Assembly (NCBI GenBank): GCA_017555565.1 | Contig: JAFZGF010000057.1 | Coordinates: 1-48,385 of the forward strand | Origin: Oscillospiraceae bacterium | GTDB lineage: Bacteria > Bacillota > Clostridia > Oscillospirales > Ruminococcaceae | Length of the DNA stretch: 48,385 nt | Direction: 5' to 3' | In this document: piece by piece, positions 31,769 through 41,200 of the stretch | Layout: every line of letters begins with the position of its first letter | Numbering within the stretch: position 1 is the stretch's first letter | The notes under the pieces: generated by a model | What the model saw: only the letters and a program-made list of their open reading frames with translations | Told to the model about the DNA's origin: nothing | The model's database searches: none | Translations under genes and position numbers: made by a program

Positions 31769-32938
31769 TTAGTCGATAACTCTGGATGCGCCTTTTCTTG
31801 CAACGTTGAGTTTTTCAAGACAGTCTTCGCCGTAAAGTTTTTTCATTGCTGTTTCAAAAGCAGGTTTTGCTTCTTCGCAAACACAGCAGAGAACCATCCA
31901 GCAAGTGCTTCTTGGTTTGCAGTGCCATTTTACAGCACCGCCTGCAGATTCTTTTTCGATTTCTTTTGTTGTTTCAACAGATGGGCTGCCCATCCCTTCA
32001 ACAGCATTTTCTGCATAGATAACACCGAAGTTTTCCTGTGTGAAGTAATCCATAAGGAACAGGCCTGCTTCTTTGTCTACTTCTTCCATTTCAGCCAGTT
32101 TTTCGTAGAAATCTTTTTCTGTGAGAGTTTCGATTTCTGTGCCGAGTTTTGCCATAAGTGCATCGAGACGGCCGTCAACTTCTTCTTCCTCGATATCAAT
32201 ATCTGTTTCACCTACTGTTACAACATAGAGGCTGTTGCCTTTAAGGTCAGGAGTGATTTCTGTGATAACTTCTGCGTCAGCATCTGTGAAGTCGCCAGTT
32301 ACAGCCACGCCGCGGAGAGATGCATAAACATCAGTTGCGTAGGAATCAACCATAATGTGGTTTGCCAGAGCCCACTGTACAACTTCTGCCAGTTCTTTTT
32401 CTGTTCTTTCACCGTTGAATGCCATATCGTTGATGATATATGCTGCAGCTGTTGCCAGGTGTGCAGGTTCATCAAGGCCAAAGCTTGGCAGTGTGTCGCA
32501 GTCGATGTACATATCGATACCGGAAATTCTGCGGTAGCCTTTTTCAAGGAATGCCTGCTGAACACCACGGATAACACCGATTGTAAATTCGCTTTCAATG
32601 CTGTATGGGCCGTGTGCGTAAAGGTCAATGTTGTCTTCGCCCAAATGGTCGCGGCAACGGATACGTGAGATGTTTGTGCCGTTGTCAGCAGCTACACAAA
32701 CAAAGTCTTTGTCTGTTGGGATAGCAACATCTGCACCGTCACCTGCCAGCAGTACGCTGTAAGGAATGGAGTAGATGCGGCATTCTCTTTTGAAGTCATA
32801 AATCTGACCAAAAACAGTCAGGGCTTCTTCATATCTCATTTTATTGTCGTACATTTTATCTTCGCCATAGTAGCTGATAAGAACATCGTTGTATTCACCG
32901 TTCATAACGGCTTTCAGAATTTTTTCATTTTTCTGCAT
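31769..32938 (-). CDS. Divergent galactokinase-like (GHMP superfamily) protein
   Basis: 389 residues, the length of galactokinase, and of the same overall plan, but with altered motifs. The sugar-binding GEHTDY-like segment reads LLAGDGAD (residues 63-70). The ATP loop, normally LPxGxGLSSSA, reads LPSFGLDEPAHLATA (150-164), without the Ser run. The Gly-rich C-terminal motif reads SAGGAVKWHCKPRSTCW. The Asp of the MDQ-like segment seems to be kept (MVDSYAT). It is therefore either a pseudokinase or an enzyme with another substrate. I start at the ATG at 32938 (GAGG 8 bases upstream), not the TTG at 32944. No gal genes are nearby. Confidence 0.7.
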   Translation of the reverse strand: MQKNEKILKAVMNGEYNDVLISYYGEDKMYDNKMRYEEALTVFGQIYDFKRECRIYSIPYSVLLAGDGADVAIPTDKDFVCVAADNGTNISRIRCRDHLGEDNIDLYAHGPYSIESEFTIGVIRGVQQAFLEKGYRRISGIDMYIDCDTLPSFGLDEPAHLATAAAYIINDMAFNGERTEKELAEVVQWALANHIMVDSYATDVYASLRGVAVTGDFTDADAEVITEITPDLKGNSLYVVTVGETDIDIEEEEVDGRLDALMAKLGTEIETLTEKDFYEKLAEMEEVDKEAGLFLMDYFTQENFGVIYAENAVEGMGSPSVETTKEIEKESAGGAVKWHCKPRSTCWMVLCCVCEEAKPAFETAMKKLYGEDCLEKLNVARKGASRVID

Positions 32939-33036
32939 TTTCAATACCTCTTATGTAAAAATACGTTTTAACACTAATAAATATTATAGCACATATAACT
33001 CGAAATAGTAAATATAAAAATGTTATTATATATAAA

Positions 33037-33063
33037 AAAGACAAGGTGAAAAACCCTGTCTTT
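33037..33063 (-). terminator. Terminator of the ynzC-like gene
   Basis: Imperfect hairpin AAAGACA...TGTCTTT between the two minus-strand genes. Confidence 0.65.
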
Positions 33064-33068
33064 GTCTA

Positions 33069-33281
33069 TTATTCTTTGATGCCTTTATCTCTCAGATGAA
33101 TTTCTGTACCATCTGGTTCCTGGATTGTTACATTGTTCAGCTGTGAAATCAGGCTGGCGCGGAAACCTTTTACGTATTCTTCGCGCAGTTTTTTCTGTTC
33201 AGCTTTTTCAGCTTCTGTCAGACCTTCAGCCTTGCTTTTTCTGTAAAGCTCGTTAATTCTTGCAATTCTTGAATCTATCAT
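33069..33281 (-). CDS. DUF896 protein, YnzC-like (UPF0291)
   Basis: 70 residues, a small cytoplasmic two-helix protein. The family pattern is clear: RIARINELYRKSKAEGLTEAEKAEQKKLREEY near residues 5-36, followed by a short C-terminal tail. Bacillus YnzC lies near lexA and belongs to its regulon, but no lexA is here. The function is unknown. It is a single gene with its own terminator. Confidence 0.88.
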   Translation of the reverse strand: MIDSRIARINELYRKSKAEGLTEAEKAEQKKLREEYVKGFRASLISQLNNVTIQEPDGTEIHLRDKGIKE

Positions 33282-33354
33282 AACCTATTTATCTCCTATG
33301 TCCATAATATTGTTATTTTATCAAAATATGTGAAATTTATCAATAGGGTTTACA

Positions 33355-33399
33355 TTTTCATATTATTTTCACATATGATGCCACAAATTAAGGTATAAT
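33355..33399 (+). promoter_or_regulatory. Promoter of the hemolysin III-like gene with TTTTCAYA direct repeats
   Basis: TTTTCATA (33355-33362) and TTTTCACA (33366-33373) are direct repeats 11 bases apart, one helical turn. TATAAT follows at 33394-33399 with no good -35. This is the arrangement expected for activation by an OmpR-type regulator. Confidence 0.5.
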
Positions 33400-33430
33400 A
33401 AAACCAAGCTATATGAAAAGGAACAATTAT

Positions 33431-34078
33431 ATGACCAAAAGATATACCATAGGTGAAGAAATATTCAACAGCGTATCCCACGGGGTTTCTGCCCTGGCAG
33501 CTGTGGTGGGTTGTACTGTGATGGTGACTCTGTCCGCCTGCCTGGGAAACTGGAAGGCAGTGCTGTGCAGCCTGGTGTTCGGATTGTCACTGGTGACGAT
33601 GTACACCATGTCAACTTTGTACCATGCATTCCCTTTTGAAAAAGTGAAAAAGATTTTTCGCGTGTTTGACCATTCTTCCATACCTTTACTTATTGCAGGC
33701 AGTTACACCCCTTTTTGCATTATTGCTCTGGGAGAAAGCCCTAAAGGCAGTATTGTAACAGCTGTTGTCTGGCGGTGTGCCATTGTTGCCATACTGCTGA
33801 ATGTAATTAATCTGGACAGATTTGAAAAGCTTAATCTTGTACTGTACATCTTTATGGGCTGGGCTGTACTGTTTGCACTGAAAGACATTGTAGCCGCACT
33901 GCCGAGACCAGGCTTTATTCTGCTGGCCGCAGGAGGACTGGCCTACACTGTGGGAATTATATTCTATAAGATGACAAAGATACGATATATGCACAGCGTA
34001 TGGCATCTTTTTGTAAGTGTCGGCAGTCTGCTGCATTTTCTGTGTGTAGTAATATATGTATTGCCTATGACATATTGA
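33431..34078 (+). CDS. Hemolysin III / PAQR family membrane protein (YqfA/YplQ-like)
   Basis: 215 residues with seven membrane helices, the PAQR (progestin and adipoQ receptor) fold. The conserved Ser-His, Asp-His and His-x3-His positions that bind zinc in this superfamily are present: SVSHG, LYHAFPF, FDHSSIP and MHSVWHLFV. The biochemical role of bacterial members is unsettled; hydrolase activity is proposed and the hemolysin name is historical. I start at 33431, where AAAGGA lies 8 bases upstream; the ATG at 33413 has no site. tRNA-Ser follows but has its own promoter. Confidence 0.9.
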   Translation: MTKRYTIGEEIFNSVSHGVSALAAVVGCTVMVTLSACLGNWKAVLCSLVFGLSLVTMYTMSTLYHAFPFEKVKKIFRVFDHSSIPLLIAGSYTPFCIIALGESPKGSIVTAVVWRCAIVAILLNVINLDRFEKLNLVLYIFMGWAVLFALKDIVAALPRPGFILLAAGGLAYTVGIIFYKMTKIRYMHSVWHLFVSVGSLLHFLCVVIYVLPMTY

Positions 34079-34088
34079 AACTGAAATA

Positions 34089-34117
34089 TTGATAAAACGC
34101 CTTTGTAGTGGTATAAT
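34089..34117 (+). promoter_or_regulatory. Promoter of tRNA-Ser
   Basis: TTGATA (34089-34094), 17-base spacer, TATAAT (34112-34117); the tRNA begins 14 bases later. Confidence 0.8.
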
Positions 34118-34130
34118 TGTTATGTTATAG

Positions 34131-34221
34131 GGAGGCGTACCCAAGTGGCTGAAGGGTTCGGATTCGAAATCCGATAGGGTGGCTTGCCATCGCAAGAGTT
34201 CAAATCTCTTCGCCTCCGCCA
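34131..34221 (+). tRNA. tRNA-Ser (anticodon CGA)
   Basis: Class II tRNA with a long variable arm. The acceptor stem GGAGGCG/CGCCTCC, anticodon stem TCGGA/TCCGA with loop TTCGAAA (anticodon CGA, reading UCG), T-arm AAGAG-TTCAAAT-CTCTT, discriminator G and encoded CCA are all visible. Confidence 0.97.
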
Positions 34222-34249
34222 AAGCTGTGCTGTATTGCACAGCTTTTTC
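34221..34249 (+). terminator. Terminator of tRNA-Ser
   Basis: Ten-base arms AAAGCTGTGC/GCACAGCTTT and T5. Confidence 0.9.
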
Positions 34250-34312
34250 TGTCTGATTGACAAAAACAGTCAATAAATGTAAACTTAATGTATTAAAATC
34301 AAGGAGATTTTT

Positions 34313-34912
34313 ATGCAAGACAAACGACAAGATTTTTCAGATAAAATATCTGTTATTATGGCTGTGGGGCTGGTAGTACTGTCACTGATAGTAAACTCTT
34401 TCTTCAGAGATGACAGCGCAGATCCAAATGTAATAACAGAAATCCGCTTCCCGGCCTATGAAACAGAATACCGGGAAATAAACAGTGCTATGCCTTTTGT
34501 GGTGAACAACAAATTGCCTGAAGGCTGGAGTTTAAGCTATGAAGGCGACGAAAAGCTTTTTCCGGAAGCTGACCTTTACAGCCCATACTATATCTACAAT
34601 GGTGATGTGTGCATCGGTTATATCGGATTCAACATTTTTAACCCACCTGCAGAAAATACTGATATAAAAGAATATCACAAGGCTGTTATACCAGTGGTAA
34701 ATGCTGATATTCCGGATTATACAATTGTTCGACTGACTGAATGGTTTGAGGCCGGCTACTGCACACTGTCTGACGGTGAAAAAACTGCTGATGCCATTAT
34801 CTGTTTCAACAAAGATATACACACTATGGCCGGCATTGTACTGACTGAAGGTGTTGCCGATGAAACTACATTGCAGCAGATCTGTCTTTCCCTCAGTTTC
34901 AGCGCTATGTAA
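34313..34912 (+). CDS. Membrane-anchored protein of unknown function
   Basis: 199 residues. One membrane segment near the N-terminus (about 11-31: ISVIMAVGLVVLSLIVNSFF) and an extracytoplasmic domain of about 165 residues with LPEGWSLSYEGDEKLFPEADLYSPYYIY and a C-terminal Thr-Leu-Gln-rich helix. The short GWSLSYEGDE... part looks like a small beta-rich substrate or lipid-binding fold, but I do not recognise a family. Start: AAGGAG 7 bases before the ATG. It is a single gene between the tRNA terminator and its own terminator. Confidence 0.75.
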   Translation: MQDKRQDFSDKISVIMAVGLVVLSLIVNSFFRDDSADPNVITEIRFPAYETEYREINSAMPFVVNNKLPEGWSLSYEGDEKLFPEADLYSPYYIYNGDVCIGYIGFNIFNPPAENTDIKEYHKAVIPVVNADIPDYTIVRLTEWFEAGYCTLSDGEKTADAIICFNKDIHTMAGIVLTEGVADETTLQQICLSLSFSAM

Positions 34913-34927
34913 CTGTTATATCAATTT

Positions 34928-34958
34928 ATCCCCTTTGCCAATGCAAGGGGGATTTTTA
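34928..34958 (+). terminator. Terminator after the unknown membrane-anchored gene
   Basis: Eleven-base arms (34928-34938 and 34943-34953, with wobble pairs) and T5. Confidence 0.8.
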
Positions 34959-34993
34959 TTTTGCTATATAAATATTGTAAATACAGACTTTGC

Positions 34994-35046
34994 AGGTGGT
35001 TGCAGAGCAAAGATTCTTCACAGACAGAGTCTGTTCAGAATGACAG
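34994..35046. repeat. Short fragment of the interspersed repeat family
   Basis: GCAAAGATTCTTCAC ... TTCAGAATGACAGG, the same core as in copies R1, R2 and the 19 kb mosaic. It lacks both conserved ends. Confidence 0.6.
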
Positions 35047-35057
35047 GACTTGCAATA

Positions 35058-35090
35058 AAAAAGCTGCCTCAATATGAGACAGCCTTTGTT
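35058..35090 (-). terminator. Terminator of the pyr operon (after pyrE)
   Basis: Imperfect hairpin GCTGCCTC/GAGACAGC with T6 on the minus-strand side. Confidence 0.8.
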
Positions 35091-35098
35091 TTTGTAAA

Positions 35099-35782
35099 TT
35101 ATTTTTTAGCGCCGTACAGTTCGTAGTAAGCGTCGATATCAGCTTTGATTTTGTCATCGATGATAACTTCGCCGTTTACTTCTTTGTTCCACAGAGCTTC
35201 AACAACATCGTCCATATCAACGATAGATGCTGTTTCAAAGCCGTACAGGTCTTTTACTTCGTCAAGAGCGTATTTTTCGCCGCCTTTGCCAACTTCCATA
35301 CGGTTGAGTGAAACCATAAGACCAACGATTGTAACATCTGCAGCGCCTCTTACTTTTGGCACTGTTTCTTCCATTGATTTACCAGATGTTGTAACGTCTT
35401 CGATCATAACAACTCTGTCGCCGTCCTGCAGTTTGCTGCCAAGGAAAGAGCCTTTGTCTGCGCCGTGGTCTTTTTCTTCTTTACGGTCAGAGCAGTAACG
35501 GATTTCTTTGCCGTACAGTTCGCTGTAAGCCATAGCTGTAACAACTGCCAGAGGAATACCTTTGTAAGCTGGTCCAAAGAGAACGTCAAAGTCGTCACCG
35601 AATTTGTCGTGGATAGCTTTTGCATAGTATTCGCCCAGTTTTTTCAGCTGTGAACCTGTTACGTATGCACCAGCATTCATAAAGAATGGGGATTTACGGC
35701 CACTTTTCAGTGTGAATTCGCCAAATTTAAGAACTTTACAGTCTACCATAAACTGAATAAATTCGCTTTTGTACTGTTCCAT
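35099..35782 (-). CDS. pyrE: Orotate phosphoribosyltransferase
   Basis: 227 residues. It joins orotate to PRPP to make OMP, the fifth step of UMP synthesis. The PRPP loop VVMIEDVTTSGKSMEE is complete, and FGPAYKGIPLA and FTLKSGRKSPFF are family signatures. AGGAG lies 10 bases before the ATG. It is the last gene of the pyrimidine cluster, ending at the operon terminator. A small palindromic repeat separates it from pyrF. Confidence 0.96.
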   Translation of the reverse strand: MEQYKSEFIQFMVDCKVLKFGEFTLKSGRKSPFFMNAGAYVTGSQLKKLGEYYAKAIHDKFGDDFDVLFGPAYKGIPLAVVTAMAYSELYGKEIRYCSDRKEEKDHGADKGSFLGSKLQDGDRVVMIEDVTTSGKSMEETVPKVRGAADVTIVGLMVSLNRMEVGKGGEKYALDEVKDLYGFETASIVDMDDVVEALWNKEVNGEVIIDDKIKADIDAYYELYGAKK

Positions 35783-35806
35783 AATCTATTTCTCCTTATA
35801 TTGCAG

Positions 35807-35830
35807 GGACGGGAAACCCGTCCCCTACTT
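35807..35830. repeat. Small palindromic repeat between pyrF and pyrE
   Basis: GGGACGGG-AAA-CCCGTCCC followed by CTAC. The same unit type (palindrome then CCTACG) occurs at 19103-19124 and 19144-19170. It is transcribed within the pyr operon and might affect mRNA stability. Confidence 0.7.
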
Positions 35831-35843
35831 AATTTGATTCTGA

Positions 35844-36542
35844 TTAGTCAGCAAAATCTGCCATGCAGCGACGGTATGCTGCTACTGGGTCTTCTGCCTG
35901 TGTGATTGGACGGCCCACAACAATGTAGTCTGTACCGATTTCTTTAGCTTTTGCAGGTGTTGTAATACGAACCTGGTCGTCTTTTGCGCTGTCTGCAAAA
36001 CGGATACCTGGTGTAACAGTGATAAAATCTTTACCTACTGCTTCCTTAACCATACCTGCTTCCAGAGGTGAACAAACAATACCTGCAAGGCCTGCTTCTT
36101 TAGCATTTTTAGCATAGTGAATGATTGTTTCGTTGATGCCTGCATTGATAAGCAGTTCTTTCTGCATTCTTTCTTCGCTTGTGGATGTCAGCTGTGTAAC
36201 AGCTATGAGCATAGGTGCTGTGCCATCTTCTCTCTGTGTACCTTCAAGAGCAGCTTTCATCATATCAACTGTGCCGGCTGCATGAACATTGAGAATATCA
36301 GCACCGAGGTTTGTGAGGCTTCTCATACCTCCTTTAACTGTGTTTGGAATATCGTGAAGTTTAAGGTCAAGGAAGATTTTATGGCCCCTTCTTTTAACTT
36401 CTCTTACGATGGATGGACCTTCTGCAAAGAAAAGTTCCATACCGATTTTTACAAATGGTTTTTCTTCTTTAAATTTGTCAAGGAAATTAAGGGCTGTGTC
36501 GCCATCTTTAAAGTCCAGAGCGATAATTACGTCTCTTTTCAT
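35844..36542 (-). CDS. pyrF: Orotidine 5'-phosphate decarboxylase
   Basis: 232 residues, type 1 OMP decarboxylase, TIM barrel. It makes UMP from OMP, the last step. The catalytic set is in [17 protein letters not shown] (Asp-x-Lys-x2-Asp), with the C-terminal phosphate loop [19 protein letters not shown] lies 10 bases before the ATG. It follows pyrD by 27 bases. Confidence 0.96.
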   Translation of the reverse strand: MKRDVIIALDFKDGDTALNFLDKFKEEKPFVKIGMELFFAEGPSIVREVKRRGHKIFLDLKLHDIPNTVKGGMRSLTNLGADILNVHAAGTVDMMKAALEGTQREDGTAPMLIAVTQLTSTSEERMQKELLINAGINETIIHYAKNAKEAGLAGIVCSPLEAGMVKEAVGKDFITVTPGIRFADSAKDDQVRITTPAKAKEIGTDYIVVGRPITQAEDPVAAYRRCMADFAD

Positions 36543-36569
36543 TGGTGTGTTCTCCTTTTATGTATATTA

Positions 36570-37478
36570 TTAAGCGATACCGATAATATCGTTAAGGTCT
36601 TTGATACCGTATTTTTCCATAACTTTTGGAAGATTTTCGATAATTTCTTTACATGCGTATGGGTTAACAAGGTTTGCAGCACCAACCTGAACAGCTGTTG
36701 CGCCAGCCATCATCATTTCGATTACATCTTCAGCTGATGAAACGCCGCCCATACCGATAACTGGAATGTTAACTGCATGTGCAACCTGGTAAACCATTCT
36801 CAGAGCTACAGGGAAGATTGCAGGACCGGAGAAACCGCCCATTTTGTTTGCGATAACAGGTTTCTTTGTTTTCAGGTCAATTCTCATACCCAGCAGTGTG
36901 TTGATAAGGCTGATACCGTCTGCGCCGCCTGCTTCTGCAGCTTTTGCGATTTCAACAATGTCTGTAACGTTTGGTGAAAGTTTTACATAAACAGGTTTTG
37001 TTGTAACAGCTTTTACAGCTTTTGTTACTTCGTATACATTTTTAGGGTCTGTACCAAAAGCCATACCGCCGCCGTGTACGTTAGGGCAGGAAACGTTTAC
37101 TTCGATAATGCCTACCTGATCTTCTTTGTCGATCAGCTGGCAGCAGTAAACATATTCTTCTACTGAATAGCCGGAAATGTTTGCAATAACTTTTTTATTG
37201 AAGATTTTCTTCAGTTCTGGCAGTTCGTGTTCGATAACTGCGTGGATACCTGGGTTCTGCAGACCAACAGAGTTAATCATACCCATTGGTGTTTCTGCAA
37301 TACGAGGTGTAGGGTTGCCAAAGCGTGGTTCTCTTGTTGTACCTTTGAAAGAGAATGTGCCCAGCATATTGATATCATAGAAATCAGCAAATTCTTTGCC
37401 GAAGTTGAATGTACCGGAAGCAGGAATAACAGGATTGTCCAGTTCCCAGCCGGAGAGTGTTACTTTAGTGTTTACCAT
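36570..37478 (-). CDS. pyrD: Dihydroorotate dehydrogenase, class 1B catalytic subunit
   Basis: 302 residues, FMN enzyme that oxidises dihydroorotate to orotate. The class 1 catalytic Cys is in IEVNVSCPNVHGGG, and FMN/phosphate segments IPVIGMGGVSSAEDVIEM and GATAVQVGAANL are present. Class 1B enzymes work as a complex with PyrK and use NAD+. The start at 37478 has GGAGG 8 bases upstream and overlaps the pyrK end by seven bases, so translation is coupled. The 25-residue extension to 37553 is rejected. Confidence 0.96.
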   Translation of the reverse strand: MVNTKVTLSGWELDNPVIPASGTFNFGKEFADFYDINMLGTFSFKGTTREPRFGNPTPRIAETPMGMINSVGLQNPGIHAVIEHELPELKKIFNKKVIANISGYSVEEYVYCCQLIDKEDQVGIIEVNVSCPNVHGGGMAFGTDPKNVYEVTKAVKAVTTKPVYVKLSPNVTDIVEIAKAAEAGGADGISLINTLLGMRIDLKTKKPVIANKMGGFSGPAIFPVALRMVYQVAHAVNIPVIGMGGVSSAEDVIEMMMAGATAVQVGAANLVNPYACKEIIENLPKVMEKYGIKDLNDIIGIA

Positions 37479-38209
37479 ATGATTTCCTCCTTCAGCAGTA
37501 CAGGACCTTCTGTACAGATGCGTTTGTTGCCTGTGAGAGTTTTGCAGCTGCAACCCATACAGCCACCGAAGCCGCAGCCCATTCTTTCTTCAAAGGACAG
37601 CTGACCGGAACATTCTGTGCCCATAGCAACTGCTTTCAGCATTGGCAGAGGGCCGCATGTGTAGAAGTAGTCGTAGCCTTCCAGATTTTTGATAACATCT
37701 GTTACAAAGCCTTTTGTACCGTAGCTGCCGTCGTTTGTTGTAACATAAACTTCGCAGCCCAGTGCTTTGAATTCTTCTTCATAGAAAACATCATCTTTGC
37801 TTGTAAAACCAAGGATAACTGTAGGTTTTGCGCCTTTTTCCATAAGGTGTTTTGCAACGCCGTACATTGGAGGTGCGCCTACACCACCGCCGATAACCAG
37901 TGGTTTTTCACTGCCTTCTTTAGCTGTGAAGCCGTTGCCAAGGCCTGTGAGAATATCCAGTTTTTTGCCTGGCAGCATTTCTGCCATAGCTTCTGTACCT
38001 TTACCTACAACTTTGTAGATGATAGTGATTGTTTTGTCATCCCAGTCGCAGATGGAGATAGGTCTTCTGAGGTAGAAGCCTTCTACAAGAATATTGATAA
38101 ACTGTCCAGGCGCTGTGATGTACTGTGTATCACCTTCCAGAACCATAAGGAAAACATCTTTTGCGATTTTTTTGTTTTCCAGAACAGTATAGATGTCGCG
38201 TTTATACAT
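37472..38209 (-). CDS. pyrK: Dihydroorotate dehydrogenase electron-transfer subunit
   Basis: 245 residues. It passes electrons from the PyrD FMN through its [2Fe-2S] cluster and FAD to NAD+. FAD-binding segment RRPISI, NAD-binding GGGVGAPPMYGVAKHL, and the C-terminal cluster ligands CGFGGCMGCSC ... C near residues 214-238. AAGGAG lies 7 bases before the ATG. A CCGGCTG/CAGCCGG hairpin (38229-38252) lies in the gap to carB. Confidence 0.96.
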   Translation of the reverse strand: MYKRDIYTVLENKKIAKDVFLMVLEGDTQYITAPGQFINILVEGFYLRRPISICDWDDKTITIIYKVVGKGTEAMAEMLPGKKLDILTGLGNGFTAKEGSEKPLVIGGGVGAPPMYGVAKHLMEKGAKPTVILGFTSKDDVFYEEEFKALGCEVYVTTNDGSYGTKGFVTDVIKNLEGYDYFYTCGPLPMLKAVAMGTECSGQLSFEERMGCGFGGCMGCSCKTLTGNKRICTEGPVLLKEEIIW

Positions 38210-38269
38210 TTGGCTCTCCTTTATATTTTCCGGCTGCCGCAGAGGACAGCCGGTATTCTGTTTTATAGT

Positions 38270-41200
38270 TTAGATTCTCTGTTCAGCGTCGATTGTAGAA
38301 ACAGGCATTGTGATTTCTTCAAGAACGTTCAGCAGTGCATTTACTGTTGAAAGGCTTGTCAGCAGGGCAACGTTGTTTTCTACTGAGTAACGGCGGATAA
38401 GGAAGCCGTCTTTTTCTGCATCGCCAGTCATATCCTGAGTGTTGATTACGTAGTTTACATGACCTTTTGTCAGTGAGTCGATGATGTTCTGGCCGCCTTC
38501 AGAAATCTTGGCCATTGTTCTTGTTTTAATGCCGTTGCGTTTCAGGAATGCAGCTGTACCAGCTGTAGCTTCGATGTTGAAGCCCAGGTTGTAGAAACGT
38601 CTTACCAGTGGCAGTGCGCGCTGTTTGTCTTTGTCAGCCAGAGTTACAAATACTGTACCGAAGTTCTGTACTTTGATGCCGGAAGCCTGCAGTGCTTTGT
38701 ACAGAGCGCGGTTCAGGGATTTGTCGTAACCGATTGCTTCGCCAGTGGATTTCATTTCTGGTGAGAGGTAAGCGTCAAGACCGCGGATTTTTGAGAATGA
38801 GAATGTAGGTGCTTTTACGTAGAAACGTTTAGCTGGTTCCTGCATATATGTGCCGTAGCCCAGTTCTTTCAGGCTGTGGCCCAGCATAACTTTAGTAGCG
38901 ATGTTTGCCATTGGAACGCCTGTTGCTTTGGACAGGAATGGTACTGTTCTTGAAGAACGTGGGTTAACTTCGATTACATAAACATTGTTGAATTCGTCAA
39001 CGATGAACTGAATGTTGAACAGACCTTTGATGCCGATGCCCAGACCGAGACGGATTGTGTAGTCGATGATTGTCTGTTTTACAGATTCTGGCACTGTGTA
39101 TGCTGGATATACGGAGATGGAGTCACCGGAGTGAACGCCTGTTTCTTCAACGTGTTCCATAATACCTGGGATAAATACATCTTTGCCGTCGCAGATAGCA
39201 TCTGTTTCAAGTTCTTTACCGATGATGTATTTGTCAACCAGAACTGGCTGGTCTTCGTCTACCAGTACAGCTGTCTGCAGGTATTTTTTCAGGTCTTCGT
39301 CAGAGTGAACGATCTGCATTGCACGGCCGCCCAGAACGTAGGATGGACGAACAAGTACAGGATAGCCGATTCTGTTTGCAACTTTGATGCCGTCTGGGAT
39401 GTTTGTAACAGCCTGGCCTTCTGGTTCTGGAATGCCAAGAGTATGCATGATTTTTTCGAAGCTGTCACGGTTTTCTGCTCTTTCGATAGCATCAACGTCT
39501 GTACCAACAATTGGCACGCCCAGTTCTTTCAGGTCGTTTGCCAGGTTGATAGCTGTCTGACCGCCGAGAGATACGATAACACCGTCTGGTTTTTCCATAT
39601 CGATAACGTTCATAACATCTTCAACTGTCAGTGGTTCAAAGTACAGTTTGTCAGCTGTTGTGTAGTCTGTGGAAACTGTTTCTGGGTTGTTGTTGATGAT
39701 GATAGCTTCGTAGCCAGCTTCTTTGATAGCCCATACAGCGTGAACTGTGGAGTAGTCAAATTCAACACCCTGGCCGATTCTGATTGGACCGGAACCCAGA
39801 ACAAGGATTTTCTTTTTATCTGTGATAATGCTTTCGTTTTCGCCGTGGTAGCAGGAGTAGAAGTATGGTACATAGTCCTGCTGATGTTCTACGTTGTCAA
39901 CGATGCGGTAGATTGGCATTACGCCGTTTTCTTTTCTGAAGCGGTAGAGGTCAAGTTTGCTCATACCCCATACTCTTGCGATGTAGCTGTCGGAGAAGCC
40001 CATATCTTTTGCTTTTTTCAGAACTTCTACGTCTTTTACGTTTTCAGCAAGAACTGCTTCGTATTCAACAACTTCACGCAGCATCTGAACAAATTCGATA
40101 ACGATTTTTGTAGAGTCTGCGATTTCTTCGTTTGTAGCGCCTTTTCTGATAGCTTCGCACAGAGCAAACAGTCTTTCGTCTGTTGGTGTAACGATTTCTG
40201 TCATAAGGTCTTCCAGTGACCAGTCTTTGAATTTTTTCATTTCAAAGTGGTCAACACCGATTTCCAGACCGCGAACGGCTTTCAGCATAATTTCCTGTAC
40301 AGACTGGCCCAGGGACATAACTTCGCCTGTAGCTTTCATCTGTGTGGACAGCTGTTTGGAAGCGGATGTGAATTTATCAAATGGGAAGCGGGCAACTTTT
40401 GCAACTTTGTAGTCGATAGCTGGTTCGTGGATAGCTGGGATGCCGCTGATGTCGATTTCGTCAAGTGTAAGGCCAACTGCGATTTTTGCTGTTACGCGTG
40501 CAATTGGGTATGCTGTAGCTTTGGAAGCCAGAGCAGATGAACGGGATACACGAGGGTTGATTTCGATAAGGTAGTATTCCATTGTGCCTGGTTTGAGAGC
40601 AAACTGCACGTTACAGCCGCCTGCGATTTCCAGGTGACGGAGGATTTTAAGCGCAGATGCTTTCAGCATTGCTTTCTGTTCTGCGCTGATTGTCTGGCAA
40701 GGTGCGAAAACGATAGAGTCACCTGTATGAACACCAACTGGGTCAAAGTTTTCCATATCGCAGATAGCGATAGCATTGTCAGCTGCGTCACGCATTACTT
40801 CGAATTCGATTTCCTGATAACCTTTTACAGATTTTTCAACCAGAACCTGATGTACAGGAGAGAGAGCCAGAGCGTGTTCGATTTTTACAAGGAATTCTTC
40901 TTCGTTGTCAGCAAAACCGCCGCCTGTGCCGCCCAGTGTAAATGCAGGACGGAGAACTACAGGGTAGCCGATATTTTTAGCAGCCTGTACACCATCTTCG
41001 ATGGATGTAACGATTTCAGATGGGATAACTGGTTCGCCCAGTTCTTCACACATATTTTTGAACAGTTCTCTGTCTTCAGCTTTTTTGATGGATTCGATTT
41101 TTGTACCAAGTACTTCAACCTGGCATTCGTCCAGAACACCTTTTTCACCCAGCTGTACGCACAGGTTAAGACCTGTCTGGCCGCCAAGACCTGGAACGAT

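Noticed and set aside
39131-40219. 362-codon open frame opposite carB
   Set aside because: It is antisense to an intact, well-conserved carB. Its composition is an unnatural mix rich in Cys, Phe and Asn, as in other antisense shadows, and it has no ribosome site.
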